From Chrysopilus asiliformis (lineage: Eukaryota > Arthropoda > Insecta > Diptera > Rhagionidae), in assembly GCA_964034945.1 (NCBI GenBank), contig OZ035960.1:32418368-32482367 (forward strand): DNA of 64,000 nt, read 5' to 3'. Under the pieces are notes generated by a model, which was not told the DNA's origin, ran no database searches, and worked only from the letters and a program-made list of their open reading frames with translations. Below are positions 45,213 to 56,247 of the stretch, piece after piece; within the stretch, counting starts at the first letter, position 1; each line of letters starts with the position of its first letter. A program made the position numbers and the translations under genes.

Positions 45213-48200
45213 GCTGTGCTTGGGCTTTAAAGGATCTCCCCCTAAGCTCACAATCGTGTAAAATTCAATGGAAAACCTTTCCGACACGACCTCAATGGAA
45301 AACCTTTCCACAGCCCTTCCTGTGCTACAAAATGTAAAAAAAAGCTTTAAAACAACCAAAAGCTTTTGCAATTTTCTGAAAAAATAACCACACACCCCAT
45401 TTGCAATTCATCCTTCGAAACAAGCTTTTCAACCAAAGTTGAAATCAAAAAATTCGTGCAGCTAGAACAAAAAATTAATTAAACGGAAAATAAAGACAAT
45501 AAAATTCTTTACATTTTTGCCTTTCACTGTAAATCGATACCTCTTACCGTTCTCGAGATATCTTCAAATAAGTGAAGCGATATGGTCTGTCAAGTCTATG
45601 GGAAAGCATTCATGTACATATGGCAACAAAGACTTGGGCAGATGCGTCGGCATGCGATGGTTTGATCAAAAATTTTCTCATAAGCCGGAGTTCATTTGAT
45701 ATTTTGTCCATAACTGAATATTGGGTGCAGATTTTTTTCTGCACATCATCCGTACTAAGGGTAAGAAAGATTTCTTACTGAATATCCTGTACAAATGAAA
45801 AATCCCTTTTAATTTTTTTTTTTAATTTTAATTATTTTGTGAGAAATGCTCAGAATGTGCTCTGCACCTTAGACTGTACTCCATCGGTTCACTCACATTT
45901 TGTTTGTTTTCCCGCTATTTAAACACCCTACATTATATAAACATTACTTTCTCCATCCATTTGAATGTATTTTCTCACAATTTGTTATTTATTTTTGTTA
46001 AAAAGGCAAAAAAGAAAACCCACCAAAATTTTATTTGTTATAAAAACGAGAAATAAGCATAAATTTATTTAAAAATTAATCATTACATTAGCGATGTTTA
46101 AATTAAACAAAGTTTATAAGACACAAACATGAGATTCATTTTCTTTAAATCGTTTAAAAATTAAGCAAGAAACACAAAAATTAAATTTTAATGTGTAAAA
46201 AAAATAAATATTTTAAAAAAAAAAACGAAAAAACGAAATGTCACAAAGTGACATTTGATATTTAGTAATTATTAATATAAATGATTATTATTAAAGAACT
46301 TTAACAAAATAATAAATAAATAATAATATGAGTATATAAAATTTTTAGCTTTTAAAAATATATATATAAAAAAAACGATCTATTTAAAAGAAAAATCAAT
46401 AAAAATATTGCATAAATTTTTTTAGAAATAAAATTTTTAAAAATGAAAATCAAAGACAACAAAAAAAAATATTTAAAAATGGTTTTTATGGTTGCAATAA
46501 AATTGTCCCATAACTACCAGATGGTTCTGTTATAGAGATAAATTTTTTTTCGAAAATAATAAGAAGTTTTGAAACAAATTTAGTAGAGAACAGAAAACAA
46601 GAATAAGAAAATATGTTGTTATCGAAAATAAATAAACAAAAAAAAAACATTATTTATATTTAAAATAAAAATAAAGGTTTAAAAACAAGTAATAGCTTTA
46701 AGATGAAATTGATAAGTTGTTATTTTTAAGTATTTTTTGTCCCATCTTATTGAAAAATCCCTTCTGTCTCTGTAGAATACGTTTTTGTTTCCCGTTATTT
46801 TTCCCCCCGTTATTGAAATTGTTTTACGATATTGACTGATGTACTACTAAAAGTCAGTTAACCAAAAGATATTTTTAATTTAGTTTCCTTCGTTTTTTAC
46901 GATTTAAATTTTATTTAAAAAATATATACGTGTAACAGTAACAAGTTTTTATTTTGAAAAACAAAAGATTGATTAACACAAAGAATAATTCTGTAAATAG
47001 TTTAAAAGTTACAATAAAGTTTATGTTTTAAAATCTAATAATTCAGCATAAATTAAATACTTTCATAATTCTTACAAAATAAATTCATAATTTAGTTGTT
47101 AAAATAAAGTTTTATTTATTTTTTATTTGTATAGTATTTTTTAGGAAATCGCTTTGAAATTTTTTTTTCTATTCATTTATAGTACCTTTTGATATGTTTT
47201 TTTTAGTAAAAACAAAACAAAAAAGCTTACAAATTATATAATTGTAAAAAAGAAAATTAAAAGATAATATGTTTACTAAACACACACATACACACAAACA
47301 AAAAAACAACATTTAACAAAACAAAAATACATAAAAAAAATTTTTTTTTGTAAGGATACAAATTAAAAAATAATTTTTTGAAAAGAGAAGAAAGGGAAAT
47401 AATACAAATAACATATAAACATTATAAATTTAAATATAAATCTAATAATGATAACTTTAAGAAAAAACGACATTTTTTTCGAAGTTTTTTTTTTCTTTTT
47501 CTGTGTGACTGTTAGTGATAAATTTAAAAAAAAAATGAAAATGATTATTAAATAATTATTAAAAGTCTATATCTAAATAAAAATTAAACAATAATTTAAA
47601 ATAATAATTACAATACATTATTATTATAAAATCAAAATAAGTGAAAGAAAAACGAAAAACAAAATAAATGCGAAAATTGAATTTTCTTCTAGTTTTCTTG
47701 TTTTCTTCTTTGTAAATTTTTCAGTTCGAAGCTACACACAAAAATTACAACAAACAAAAACTATAAGAAAAGAATAATAATAAAAAGTTGAAAATAATTA
47801 AAAAAATACATTGTTGTTTTATTAATTACACCATATTCAATTATTTGATTTTTGTAATTTGTTTACAGGATGCGTGAATTTTTCGGGAAAGGTCGTTTTT
47901 TTTCACAAGCAAAGAACAAGCTTTCCATACAAAATCCTGCACCACCTTTTCAACTCGAACAGCGCTTGGAACAAAGGGAAATTTTATACGGTAATGAAAT
48001 GCTTCTAACTTCAACATAATAAATCTGACATTTTATTCTCAAATGAGGATTTTGTGTTTGTGGTTTGTTGGTTCTGTTCGACAGCGAAATAGTGTTAATC
48101 ATGGGAGATAGCGAATCGTGATTATATCAAGAAAATATAGCAGTAACGGCCTACTGATGTAACCAACATGAAGTTAGTTGCCATTCGAACTCGATGAAAT

Positions 48201-48346
48201 TTCCCACTTACTCTGGATCGTTTTTTTAATGTTGTGTGTTCTAGAACATTAAAAAAACGCAACTGTGATCTTCCGTGAACACTAGCCTTCCTGTAAAAAT
48301 AATTGCGAAATTTGTGGATTTTGCCACTGTTTCTGGGACTTCTTTG

Positions 48347-49621
48347 ACTAGAGTACCTCAATGACGAATTTCTCTTTTACTATGAATTTGACTACGTGAA
48401 AGTGACATCTATATTCATGATTTCGAAGCTAGAGTTTTTCGGAATAAAAATTTGAACAGCTCACTTTTTTGACATATATATTCTTAGTTATTATTTAACA
48501 TTAAAAATAATAAAAACATTTGTTTATAAAGCAATAGACATAGAGTAGTTATTATACAGAGATTTAAATTTTTTCCTCTCTAAAACATTGGGTACTCCAT
48601 AATGGAGTTATTCCATCATTCCATCATGATTTTACATTGGACTTATGGGGAACGAATTGGCGTTCATTAGCGATGGACGAGACGCTGGCGGTGCAGGGAG
48701 TATGACGACAAGCTGCTCTGAAACAACAAAAAAACAAGTCTTAAATATACAGTATCGGACAAAAGAAATTGAATTTTTTTGTTTTAAAGCTAACTTTTTA
48801 GGGGGGTTATGAATTGACAAACGGTATTCAGAAAAGTTGTTGCACGTGTTGAGGGTTCTCTGAATATATCAAAGTACCGTTATAATATCGGGTCTTTAAT
48901 TGTTTTTTTTTTTAACAAAAACGAAATTAGGAACGACAACAGTAATTGAATTTGATATATTTATTCGTTTAAAGGTAACAAATTATATGTTTTTTACATT
49001 AAATATACTTCTTTTTTTAATATCGTGTAGAAACAACTAAAAAGTGTGCAACAACTTTTCTGAATACCGTTTGTCAATTCATAACCCCCCTAAAAAGTTA
49101 GCCTTAAACCAAAAAATTCAATTTCTTTTGTCCGATACTGTATGCTTTTGGCTATAGCCAGAACTATAGTTAAGTGAAAGTATGGATGACTTTAAAAATT
49201 TTATATCCTTCCTTTAAAAAGATATCCTCTTGCACACTTATTCTACACCCCATAAACCTTTAAACAAAAAAAGGATTTTTTCACTCGTCTCTCTAGAATA
49301 CTGCCTTAAACCAACTTATTGCAAAATTCGGAAAGCTTTCACTTTCTTTCCATATTTTTTAAATATTTATACTAACATCTAAAAGATTAGTATTTATACT
49401 AACACCTAAAACATTTTTGAATGCTCTATAATTTAAAATAAATATGAAATCCATCAATGGCCTAGAAAAAAGCGTGTATTTTCTTCTAAAATGTAAGTTT
49501 TCGCAAGAAAATCACGATCAAAAAGCTGGGCCGCTCGTTCATCATGAATATAGATGTCACTTTCACATGGTCATGCTCATAGTAAAAGACAAACTAGAGT
49601 GCGTCGTTCAGATACTCTAAA
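48347..49621. mobile_element. Inverted-repeat element split by a Tc1-type MITE
   Basis: Left (48349-48423) and right (49536-49620) ends are inverted copies: CTAGAGTACCTCAATGACG against TTAGAGTATCTGAACGACG, then CTTTTACTATGA and GTGAAAGTGACATCTATATT on both. No target duplication was found. The element at 48750-49140 lies inside. Confidence 0.55.
48750..49140. mobile_element. Tc1/mariner-type MITE, TA duplication
   Basis: Inverted ends of about 100 bp: CAGTATCGGACAAAAGAAAT on both, then nearly identical text through AGGGGGGTTATGAATTGACA and GGTATTCAGAAAAGTTGTTG. TA lies at 48748-48749 and 49141-49142. CAGT ends plus TA are the Tc1 pattern. 391 bp, no transposase. Confidence 0.85.
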
Positions 49622-49924
49622 TAATTTCCATTTTTAAAACTTTGTAGGTTTTGGAAATTTAAATAGCAAACATTTTTAGGTTTAGGTAATGGAACATTTG
49701 TGGGTTTTGGAAATCGAGCAAAACCGGAGAGGATACGTTCAATGCGATGCGAAATCCATACGTCAAAAAGGTATGACTATTTTTCCGATAATTTTTTAAT
49801 TATTTCCACTTTGCACGCTTTCACGCTGTGGCTTTATATAAGAAAATACTGTTGAAATTGCAGTTAACGCGAATCCAACGTTGTAGCCTTCAAAAATCAG
49901 TACATTCTTAGCGTTGTAGCCGAA

Positions 49925-50374
49925 ATGACGTCTCTGCTTCACAAATCTGTCTGGGAATTTCTGATTGTTATCGCTAGGGTTTACGAATTGCTGCAGTGGA
50001 TTTACTACAGTTTCATAGTTTCGGTTGTTCATCGATGCCTCAGTTGGAACCTGCAGGAATGGAAAAGCGACATCAACTACTTGGAGCAAATCCGACCGAT
50101 GTTGGACAAAATTCCGTCACATCTCAGCATAATCATTGGGCTGGACGATATCAACCCGAAGATACTAACCAACATAGCCGCTTATGCACTCATCACGGGT
50201 GTTGACCATATTAGCTACTTCGACGTGAAGAACAACTTCTCGTTGGATCAGAAGAACATTCCGAAATACATCAAGCGGCAGGAGTTAAACAACGGAAGAT
50301 TTCTGTGGTCCATGCAGGCGGACAAAAAATCTGGCCTACTCAAGTATAAAAATGGTCTCGAGAGAACGATAAAA
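49925..50374 (+). CDS. Tango14: NUS1/Nogo-B receptor (Tango14-like), exon 1
   Basis: First coding exon, 150 codons, of the NUS1 homologue. The protein is the non-catalytic partner of cis-prenyltransferase in the ER complex that makes dehydrodolichyl diphosphate for protein glycosylation. Residues 13-40 are hydrophobic (LIVIARVYELLQWIYYSFIV), fitting the N-terminal membrane anchor. HLSIIIGLDD at about 72-81 and GVDHISYFDV at about 98-107 match the usual start and second strand of the prenyltransferase-like fold. The exon ends after an AAA codon in a GTAATT donor; reading past it gives a stop three codons later. It joins 50438 in phase 0. Confidence 0.9.
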
Positions 50375-50437
50375 GTAATTTTTTAAAGCCAATGAAAGCA
50401 TGCCTAAATCTCCAAAGTAATTGCGAAATTATTTCAG

Positions 50438-50776
50438 GTCGTTATGCTGACGAACAAAGATGGAAAACCTTTGATTGCGGACGTTTGTAAAGAACTTTGC
50501 ATGACGAAACATTCCCCTGAAGTTAAGGAAATCCTAGATAATAAGGAAAAATTAACCAAAAAAATTAATCTAAGCTTACAAAAACGACTGAACAATATGC
50601 CTGAGCCCGAGCTGGCGATTCTTTTCGATAGAACTCTCTGCACGTTCGGCCTGTTGCCCTGGCACACAGGATTCACTGAATTCCACCAAGTGGAGTCTAG
50701 TAATGTCTTCGATGTACGAATGTTTGCAGATGTTCTATTGAAATATTCCAAATGCCAACAACGGTTTGGCAAATAG
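50438..50776 (+). CDS. Tango14: NUS1/Nogo-B receptor (Tango14-like), exon 2
   Basis: Second coding exon, 112 codons plus stop, starting after the acceptor TTATTTCAG and a 63-bp intron. It contains KINLSLQKRLNN and then FDRTLCTFGLLPWHTGFTEF, the most conserved block of the family (T-x-G-x-L-P-W-H-x-x-x-T-E). It ends CQQRFGK: the R-x-G motif at the very C-terminus, which in NUS1 proteins reaches into the partner's active site. The whole protein is 262 aa, a little shorter than vertebrate forms. AATAAA follows at 50801-50806. It converges with the minus-strand gene ending at 52590. Confidence 0.92.
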   Translation, partial: VVMLTNKDGKPLIADVCKELCMTKHSPEVKEILDNKEKLTKKINLSLQKRLNNMPEPELAILFDRTLCTFGLLPWHTGFTEFHQVESSNVFDVRMFADVLLKYSKCQQRFGK

Positions 50777-50800
50777 TGTTAAAATATATAGAAGCTATAA

Positions 50801-50806
50801 AATAAA
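50801..50806 (+). promoter_or_regulatory. Polyadenylation signal of the NUS1 gene
   Basis: AATAAA, 25 bases after the stop codon of the NUS1-like frame, within AT-rich sequence. A very short 3' UTR is implied if it is used. Confidence 0.6.
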
Positions 50807-52098
50807 TTGTTTAGGAAAAAATTGCAACCGAGAGTTTTGTGTTTGAATTTTAAAAACTTTGTACCACATCAGGTGGTATATACCCAAAATTAGAGGTAAC
50901 TATTAGCGCTTGCTTAAAGAGATTGGAACTTTTGTATTTTAGATATTGGAGAGGCTAAAATTTCTATTATTTTAAAGGGATTTGATTACACTTTGCAAAA
51001 TTAGTAATAGCTTGAATTAGAAAAACTGCTTTAGGAATACCGGTTCTCGTCCGATCACCGTTGGAGGGGTGGCCGCTTGGGAACACCGTGTGTAGAAAAA
51101 TAATATTGTTTCGTATTTAAATACCAATCGCGTTTTTTTAATGCGCTTTGGGTAGAGAAGTATCCGCCGCAGGCGAATTTTTTTGAAAAAGAATGCGTCG
51201 CAGGTGGCATTTTTCACCTTGAATGTGAAATACACATTTAAATTAATAAAAATCACAAAATTCCAAGGGAAAGAGAATTCCTTTTTTGTCACTCCCCTGA
51301 TATGCTCCATCCCAACAGTTGCCGCCCCGCCTTCAAACTAACCGCCCACAAATCAAAATTTCCGCCGCCAAACCGAATTAGTGGTCCCTAAAATCTACCG
51401 CTCTAAGCAATGCCAGCTCGCGCCCACTGGAATGTGCCTTCGATATCTGAAACTATTACCGAGATGTACCGTTATTTCAAAAATTTTAGTCTTTTGCGAA
51501 TATCTAGAAAAATTTCTGATGTATAACTTTCTTATACAAAATCGACGTCCCTGCACAATTTACCTGACGAAAACAATATTAGTTTAGATACAAACAGCAA
51601 TTTTTTTTACGGAATCTGAAATAGTTTGAATAACGGTAAACGATAGCGGATAAAATTACGGTATTGTATTGAACCACCGAAAACTCGTCAATTCTTGAGA
51701 TAATGGCAAAAATCTGAATTCTTCGTATATCTCGATAACAGTTTGAGGTATTGAGTTCTAGTTAAAGTCAAATGTGATGGAAATCGCTTCAATTTTTATC
51801 ACACATAAAACTACTGAAAATGCGTAGTTTCGGAGTGAATCGCAAAAAACGAAATTCAGATTTTAAAAAGGTGGAAATTGTGATCACTTCCGGTTAATGG
51901 ATTTTCATCAAAAATTGACAGAATCGTTCAATTCCAGGACCAAACATCCCTGTAAAATTTCATGACTCTAGCTAGAGTCGTTTTTGAGAAATCTTGTACA
52001 ACGGCAGAAGCACAATACGACTTCAATGTGTTAGGGAAATGTTATTTTTTGGCAAAATTGAGAGGTCAACACTTTTCGAAACTATTTCATGCAAAGTA
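50807..52098. other. Non-coding between converging genes; old repeats
   Basis: 51140-51260 (reverse) carries words of the dispersed repeat at 15870 and 39850 (CGCCTGCGGCGGAT, GCCACCTGCGACGCATT reversed). 51460-51800 shares text with 6400-6830 in reverse. No gene recognised. Confidence 0.45.
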
Positions 52099-52342
52099 CA
52101 GTCCAAGTGCTCTAACTCCAAATCCCTATAATTCGAATTTTCCTCTAACTCGAATTTTTTAACATTTTTTTGCGCTCGCTTCAATTTTTCTTTAAATTTT
52201 TAGTTTGTTTTAAAAACTTCTAAAAACGAATAAATATACATGTACAAATGTAGTTTAAAAAATTGTTTCAATTTCTCTAACTCGAAATTCCTCTAACTCG
52301 AAATGATTTTGATGGCAGCAGACAATTCGAGTTAGAGGACTT
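52099..52342. mobile_element. Pogo/Tigger-like MITE, TA duplication
   Basis: The left end reads CAGTCCAAGTGCTCTAACTC and the right end reversed reads AAGTCCTCTAACTCGAATTG. TA lies on both sides. Repeated CCTCTAACTCGAAAT words inside resemble pogo/Tigger ends. 244 bp. It lies just past the 3' end of the minus-strand gene. Confidence 0.6.
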
Positions 52343-52398
52343 TAACGGAATAAGAAAGTAAAAAATAATAGTAAAACTTCACGAAATTAATTTAGAAA

Positions 52399-52404
52399 TT
52401 TATT
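52399..52404 (-). promoter_or_regulatory. Candidate polyadenylation signal (minus strand)
   Basis: AATAAA on the minus strand, 186 bases after the stop at 52590. The nearest such word downstream of the coiled-coil gene. Confidence 0.4.
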
Positions 52405-52589
52405 TTAGGTACAATCAGATTTTATGGCACAGAATGATTAACTGTAGAATAGCATATAAAATGGCAATCTTTTGAAATGCTAATAGTATTAATCCAATGA
52501 AATCTTAATCAATAATTGGATGGCAGCAATTTACTGAATCCATTATAAGTAACTTTACTTCTTACACGACTAAAATGCTCAAATCAACT

Positions 52590-53383
52590 TTAATTTTGCT
52601 CTTCTGCAGCAGCGTTTAGCTTCACTAGAAGATTGATATCCGTTGCGTAATCATCCTGAGGGATTTGATGTGGTCCAGGGCCGACGTCTTTGACCTTTTC
52701 CTGAACAGTTTTGAAGCTGTTGCGAATTTCGTCCAAAGCACTGCCCAATCCAACTTTAATCATGTTGAATTCTTGCGTAACCAAAGACAATCGTCCCATT
52801 AAATAATTCAAATTCGAATCGACATCAACCATTCGCTGTGTAATCTGTAGGACTTTACCTTCCATGCTATCCATTGTGCTGAGCGTACCGTTAACATAAG
52901 AATCAGTTTGGCCCTGCAATTTGTTCAAAGCGTCCTTACTGTAAGTAATTTCACTGTGCATTATCTCGATTTGCCGCCAAACGTGACTAATCTCGGACTC
53001 CATAGTTGAACTGAGATTCTGTAGTGCCTCCAAATGATTGTTGATTATCGAGCTATCAACGTCGTCGAAGCGTTTCTGTAGAGTTGCATTAAGTTCGCCA
53101 CTTTGCGCACGGACGAGTTCACTGAGTTTTGAAATTACTTGCAGAACACCAAATTCAACCTTCCTTTGTGTCCCCAAAACATATTCGGAAGTGGTTAGCA
53201 ATACTTGGTCGAATTTCTTAAAAACATTCAAGCTATCCTGAATTGTACTGTAGCTCTTGTTAAAATCGCTATAGAATTTGTCATTTGCATCAACGGATTC
53301 AGCTTGTGCCTTCAAGACCTCACTGATTACGTTGTCTATAGTTTCGGTAGATTCCTTTATTCTATTTGCGGTCTTTGTGAATG
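52590..53383 (-). CDS. Secreted coiled-coil protein, exon 4 (last)
   Basis: The exon starts after the acceptor TACATTTTCAG with two bases completing a split codon, then reads TFTKTANRIKESTETIDNVI and runs 263 codons to a TGA. It is rich in heptads (ALQNLSSTMESEISHVWRQI, then GKVLQITQRMVDVDSNLNYL) and has potential N-glycosylation sites FNKS, LNAT, QNLS and VNGT. It contains no cysteine I can see, so it does not carry a fibrinogen or lectin head as many secreted coiled-coil proteins do. It ends LVKLNAAAEEQN. Part of a four-exon gene (62682 to 52590) of 539 aa; I do not recognise the family. Confidence 0.8.
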
Positions 53384-53714
53384 CTGAAAATGTACAATAA
53401 GTTAAAATTTATATAGGATATAATTTTTTTAAATACAAAATTCATTTTTTAAAAAACAATTTGGAATCTCTTATATTTTAAACTAAACTCTGGGAAAATA
53501 TTTTTATAGTTTAGTGCGAGGGAACTCCATTAACCGTCAAAATTTTGAAACTGATAGCCAAATTCCTGTAAAGATAAAGCATTATTTCTCCAAATGTGTT
53601 AAACTCTTTTAACACGTCACTCTTAACGAATCTTACTTTTATCAGATGCGGTCAAAATCTTTTCTCACAAAATGTATTTTCTTCTTTTAAAATGGTTCTT
53701 TAAAAAAATCTTAC

Positions 53715-54243
53715 TTTTATCAGATGCGGTCAAAACCTCAAGCCTCATATCTTCAACAGCTCCCAAAGTTTCATTAGTTAATCCTTGAAGGAAAACTTTA
53801 TCCACATCGGTTAATTTACTGGTAATCTCTGGAACTTGTTGCAACGCAGCAATATTAGTGGCGATTTGATCCAAATATTTCTCAACTTTTTCCTCAAATT
53901 CTGGATTTTGAGCAACAATTGCGGTTGAGGGTGGTGTAGTTACTGGACTCGTAATGTAGAAATGCGACAATTTATCCTCCAGCCTAGACACGACTTCATC
54001 CGACGATGATACTCTCGAGGTAATCAACGTTTCTGCCTGTCCCAATAGCGTTTCAGTGGTCGTTTGCAATTGCTTTACATTCTCGGTTAATTTCTCTAGT
54101 TTATCTTTCATTTCTTCGATATCATGATTTCTTGTTTCCTTTGACTGTTGCGAATTGCATCCAGTATTATCGGTCATCCATTTGAAAATTGCTTCGAGTC
54201 CCTCTGCCAATTTATCGGTTTGCGTATTGTACTTATCCTCTTG
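53715..54243 (-). CDS. Secreted coiled-coil protein, exon 3
   Basis: Follows acceptor AAAATTCCAG; starts QEDKYNTQTDKLAEGLEAIF and ends ...VLTASDK plus one base at a GTAAGA donor (phase 1, matching exon 4). It contains heptad segments (IEEMKDKLEKLTENVKQLQT) and a Thr/Pro linker (ITSPVTTPP). One cysteine (TGCNSQQ) and an N-glycosylation site (TNET) are visible. A 29-bp copy of the exon end and its donor sits 78 bp into the following intron. Confidence 0.8.
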
Positions 54244-54314
54244 CTGGAATTTTATTTATATTACAATTCATGAATAAATTAAGACAACTTTAATGAAAGA
54301 ATGGTTGGAATTAC

Positions 54315-54534
54315 CGCAATCAACATAGTTTCAATTTGGCTAACTCTTTCATCTAACCGGCTGAAAGTGCCCAACATCGGTTCGTATTCCTTCTGACCCT
54401 TCTGTAGATTCTGCAGCGCACGCTTTATCAATTCCCCTAGGGCCCTTTCGCGATGCTCATGTCGCTCCAGCTTGTTATCCAGCAAATTATAGGAATGAAC
54501 TAATGAAATTATAGCATCGCGAATCTCCTCATTT
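54315..54534 (-). CDS. Secreted coiled-coil protein, exon 2
   Basis: Starts after acceptor TTCTTTGCAG; one base completes the split Thr codon from exon 1, then [20 protein letters not shown] follows, [20 protein letters not shown] and a heptad-rich end ...[16 protein letters not shown]. It ends in phase 0 at a GTAATT donor. The 220-bp length fits the phases on both sides exactly. The methionine-like start at TTG in the middle is not needed: the true start is in exon 1. Confidence 0.8.
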
Positions 54535-55864
54535 CTGCAAAGAATTTCAGTTTAGTTTTTTCATTAATTTAGAGTAGCTATTGAAGTTTTCTATAATAAT
54601 ATTTAACCTACTGGTATATAGTAGTCTAATATTCTCGGTAGTAATGCTGGACTACTGGTATATAATTTTAAATCATTACAGTAATTGAATGGTTGGCAAG
54701 CAATCCATTTAAAATAAGTGGATAAACATGTAGAAAATCACTAAATATTTTTCTTTTCATTTTCTTATTTTCTGTTCTCGATTAGTAACTTTTGTAATAG
54801 AATGATGTTTTATGATGATTTTGTTTAATTCGATTAGTTTCAATTAAATGTAGTTACAGTTATTATGTTTTGTTTTAATATCAAAAACCTAATAACTTAA
54901 GAGTTTAATTATATAAGGGAATTCCTTGAATGTTCAAAATTATTCTGAAGCATTTGAAAAAGACAAATGCCGGATTACCGGACTAATTAGTGAATACAAA
55001 CCAGGGTTTCTCATTTCCCGGGTTTTTCCCAATTCCGAGAAACGAAATTCCTTGTTCCCCGGCATTCCTTTTTGTTTTGTTGTTCTTAAATTTTCAAACG
55101 TCAGAAGAAAATGAATGATTTATCAATTGCAATAAAATGCAATTTCTTGTTAAAAATCAGATTTCAATGAAGTTATGCTAGGACCCGCAGCACGAAGAAA
55201 AACTGTCACTGCACAGCACGAAGAAAAACTGTCAGAAAAACTATCGGAAAACTGCAGCTTCTGCAAAAAATTACAGTTTTTCTTTGTGCTGCGCAGTAAA
55301 AGTTGCCATATCTGATTCAGCCATTAGTAGGATCATCCTCAATGCTTCATATAAAAGTATGCATCCCTACAGAATCTTATTGAATGCCTTTTTAACCATT
55401 TAACCATTAACCTTTTTAACCATTGGATCCCCACTGTTACATACATATATGTAACGCAAAAATCGCTTTTATTTATCTTGCTTGCCATTTATTTATCTTG
55501 CTTGCGGCAGCTTTGAGTATGATTTGAGATATCCAAAAAAAATTTGTCGTTCATTAAAAAAAAGAAAAAAGATTTTTAAGTTTTGGTTCCTGCGAACAGT
55601 AGAATTTCTTCATTAAAATTTTAATGCTAAAAATATCAATGCTGGGCTCCAATGGGTTAAGGTGGCAACGAGATAAAACTCAGTTTCTCCATTTACAAAT
55701 AGCTCCTTAAAAATATTAATGCAAAAATTCAAGTTAACGTTTTTAAAATTGACTAACAAATTGAACTTCACACACAAATAAATTTGGCCGTGCAGCTCAC
55801 CTCTAAATTTTAGGTTTTGGAGAAATCAGCCAAAAGAAACCGACTTTTTATACATACTTTTTAC

Positions 55865-55985
55865 TAGGGATGTCAAAATTTTGAAAAAAAAACCGGTTTT
55901 CGGTTAAACCGGTTATTAAGACTTCGGTTTAAACCGGGTCCAAAAAACCGGTTTTTAAAACACCGAAAAACCGTTTTATTCAAAT
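55865..55985. mobile_element. hAT-like end with ACCGGTTTT palindromes
   Basis: AGGGATGTCAAAATTTTG followed by repeated ACCGGTTTTCGG/AAACCGGTT palindromes. This text is common at ends of some hAT elements in insects and resembles the ACCGGG blocks of the 3914-5444 element. Only one end is recognised. Confidence 0.4.
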
Positions 55986-56100
55986 TGGGTAGGTTAGGCC
56001 TTAGACGAAACAAATACACTATAATACAAACAAAAGACGTGAAGGGCCATATAATTAAGAGACCATAAATGGCACAATATAATATTGTATTTGGTCTAGA

Positions 56101-56247
56101 GTTTCAGGTCGAAATTCGCAAATTTTTCCACAAAAAAGAGTCGTGATATTTTTTCTCAGAAAATTTTAGGTTATGTTTTCCTTCGGCTGTCATTCTACTT
56201 GCCTCTCTTTACTTGCAGCGAGTTACTTGCTTCGTCTAAACCCTGCT
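56101..56247 (+). mobile_element. Right-end copy of the 60685 MITE family
   Basis: The first 101 bp (from GTTTCAGGTCGAAATTCGCA) are identical to 60983-61083, and it ends TAAACCCTGCT followed by TAA, as in the full copy. The left part is missing. A recent copy, given the identity. Confidence 0.75.

Larger units (their letters stand above)
42608..48346. other. Very AT-rich DNA, possible 3' UTR, with MITEs
   Basis: Right after the 710-aa frame the sequence becomes extremely AT-rich (above all 46000-47870), with many AATAAA words; part may be the 3' UTR of that gene. It also holds an inverted-repeat element at 43505-44105, a MITE at 44183-44666 and a LINE scrap at 45112-45212. No other coding sequence found. 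Confidence 0.45.

Noticed and set aside
46000..47870. Origin or matrix-attachment region
   Set aside because: Extreme AT content alone is not evidence, and no specific motif supports it.
52590..53315. Separate small genes for each coiled-coil frame
   Set aside because: The frames begin at TTG codons inside exons; splice sites with matching phases join them into one gene with a signal peptide exon at 62682.
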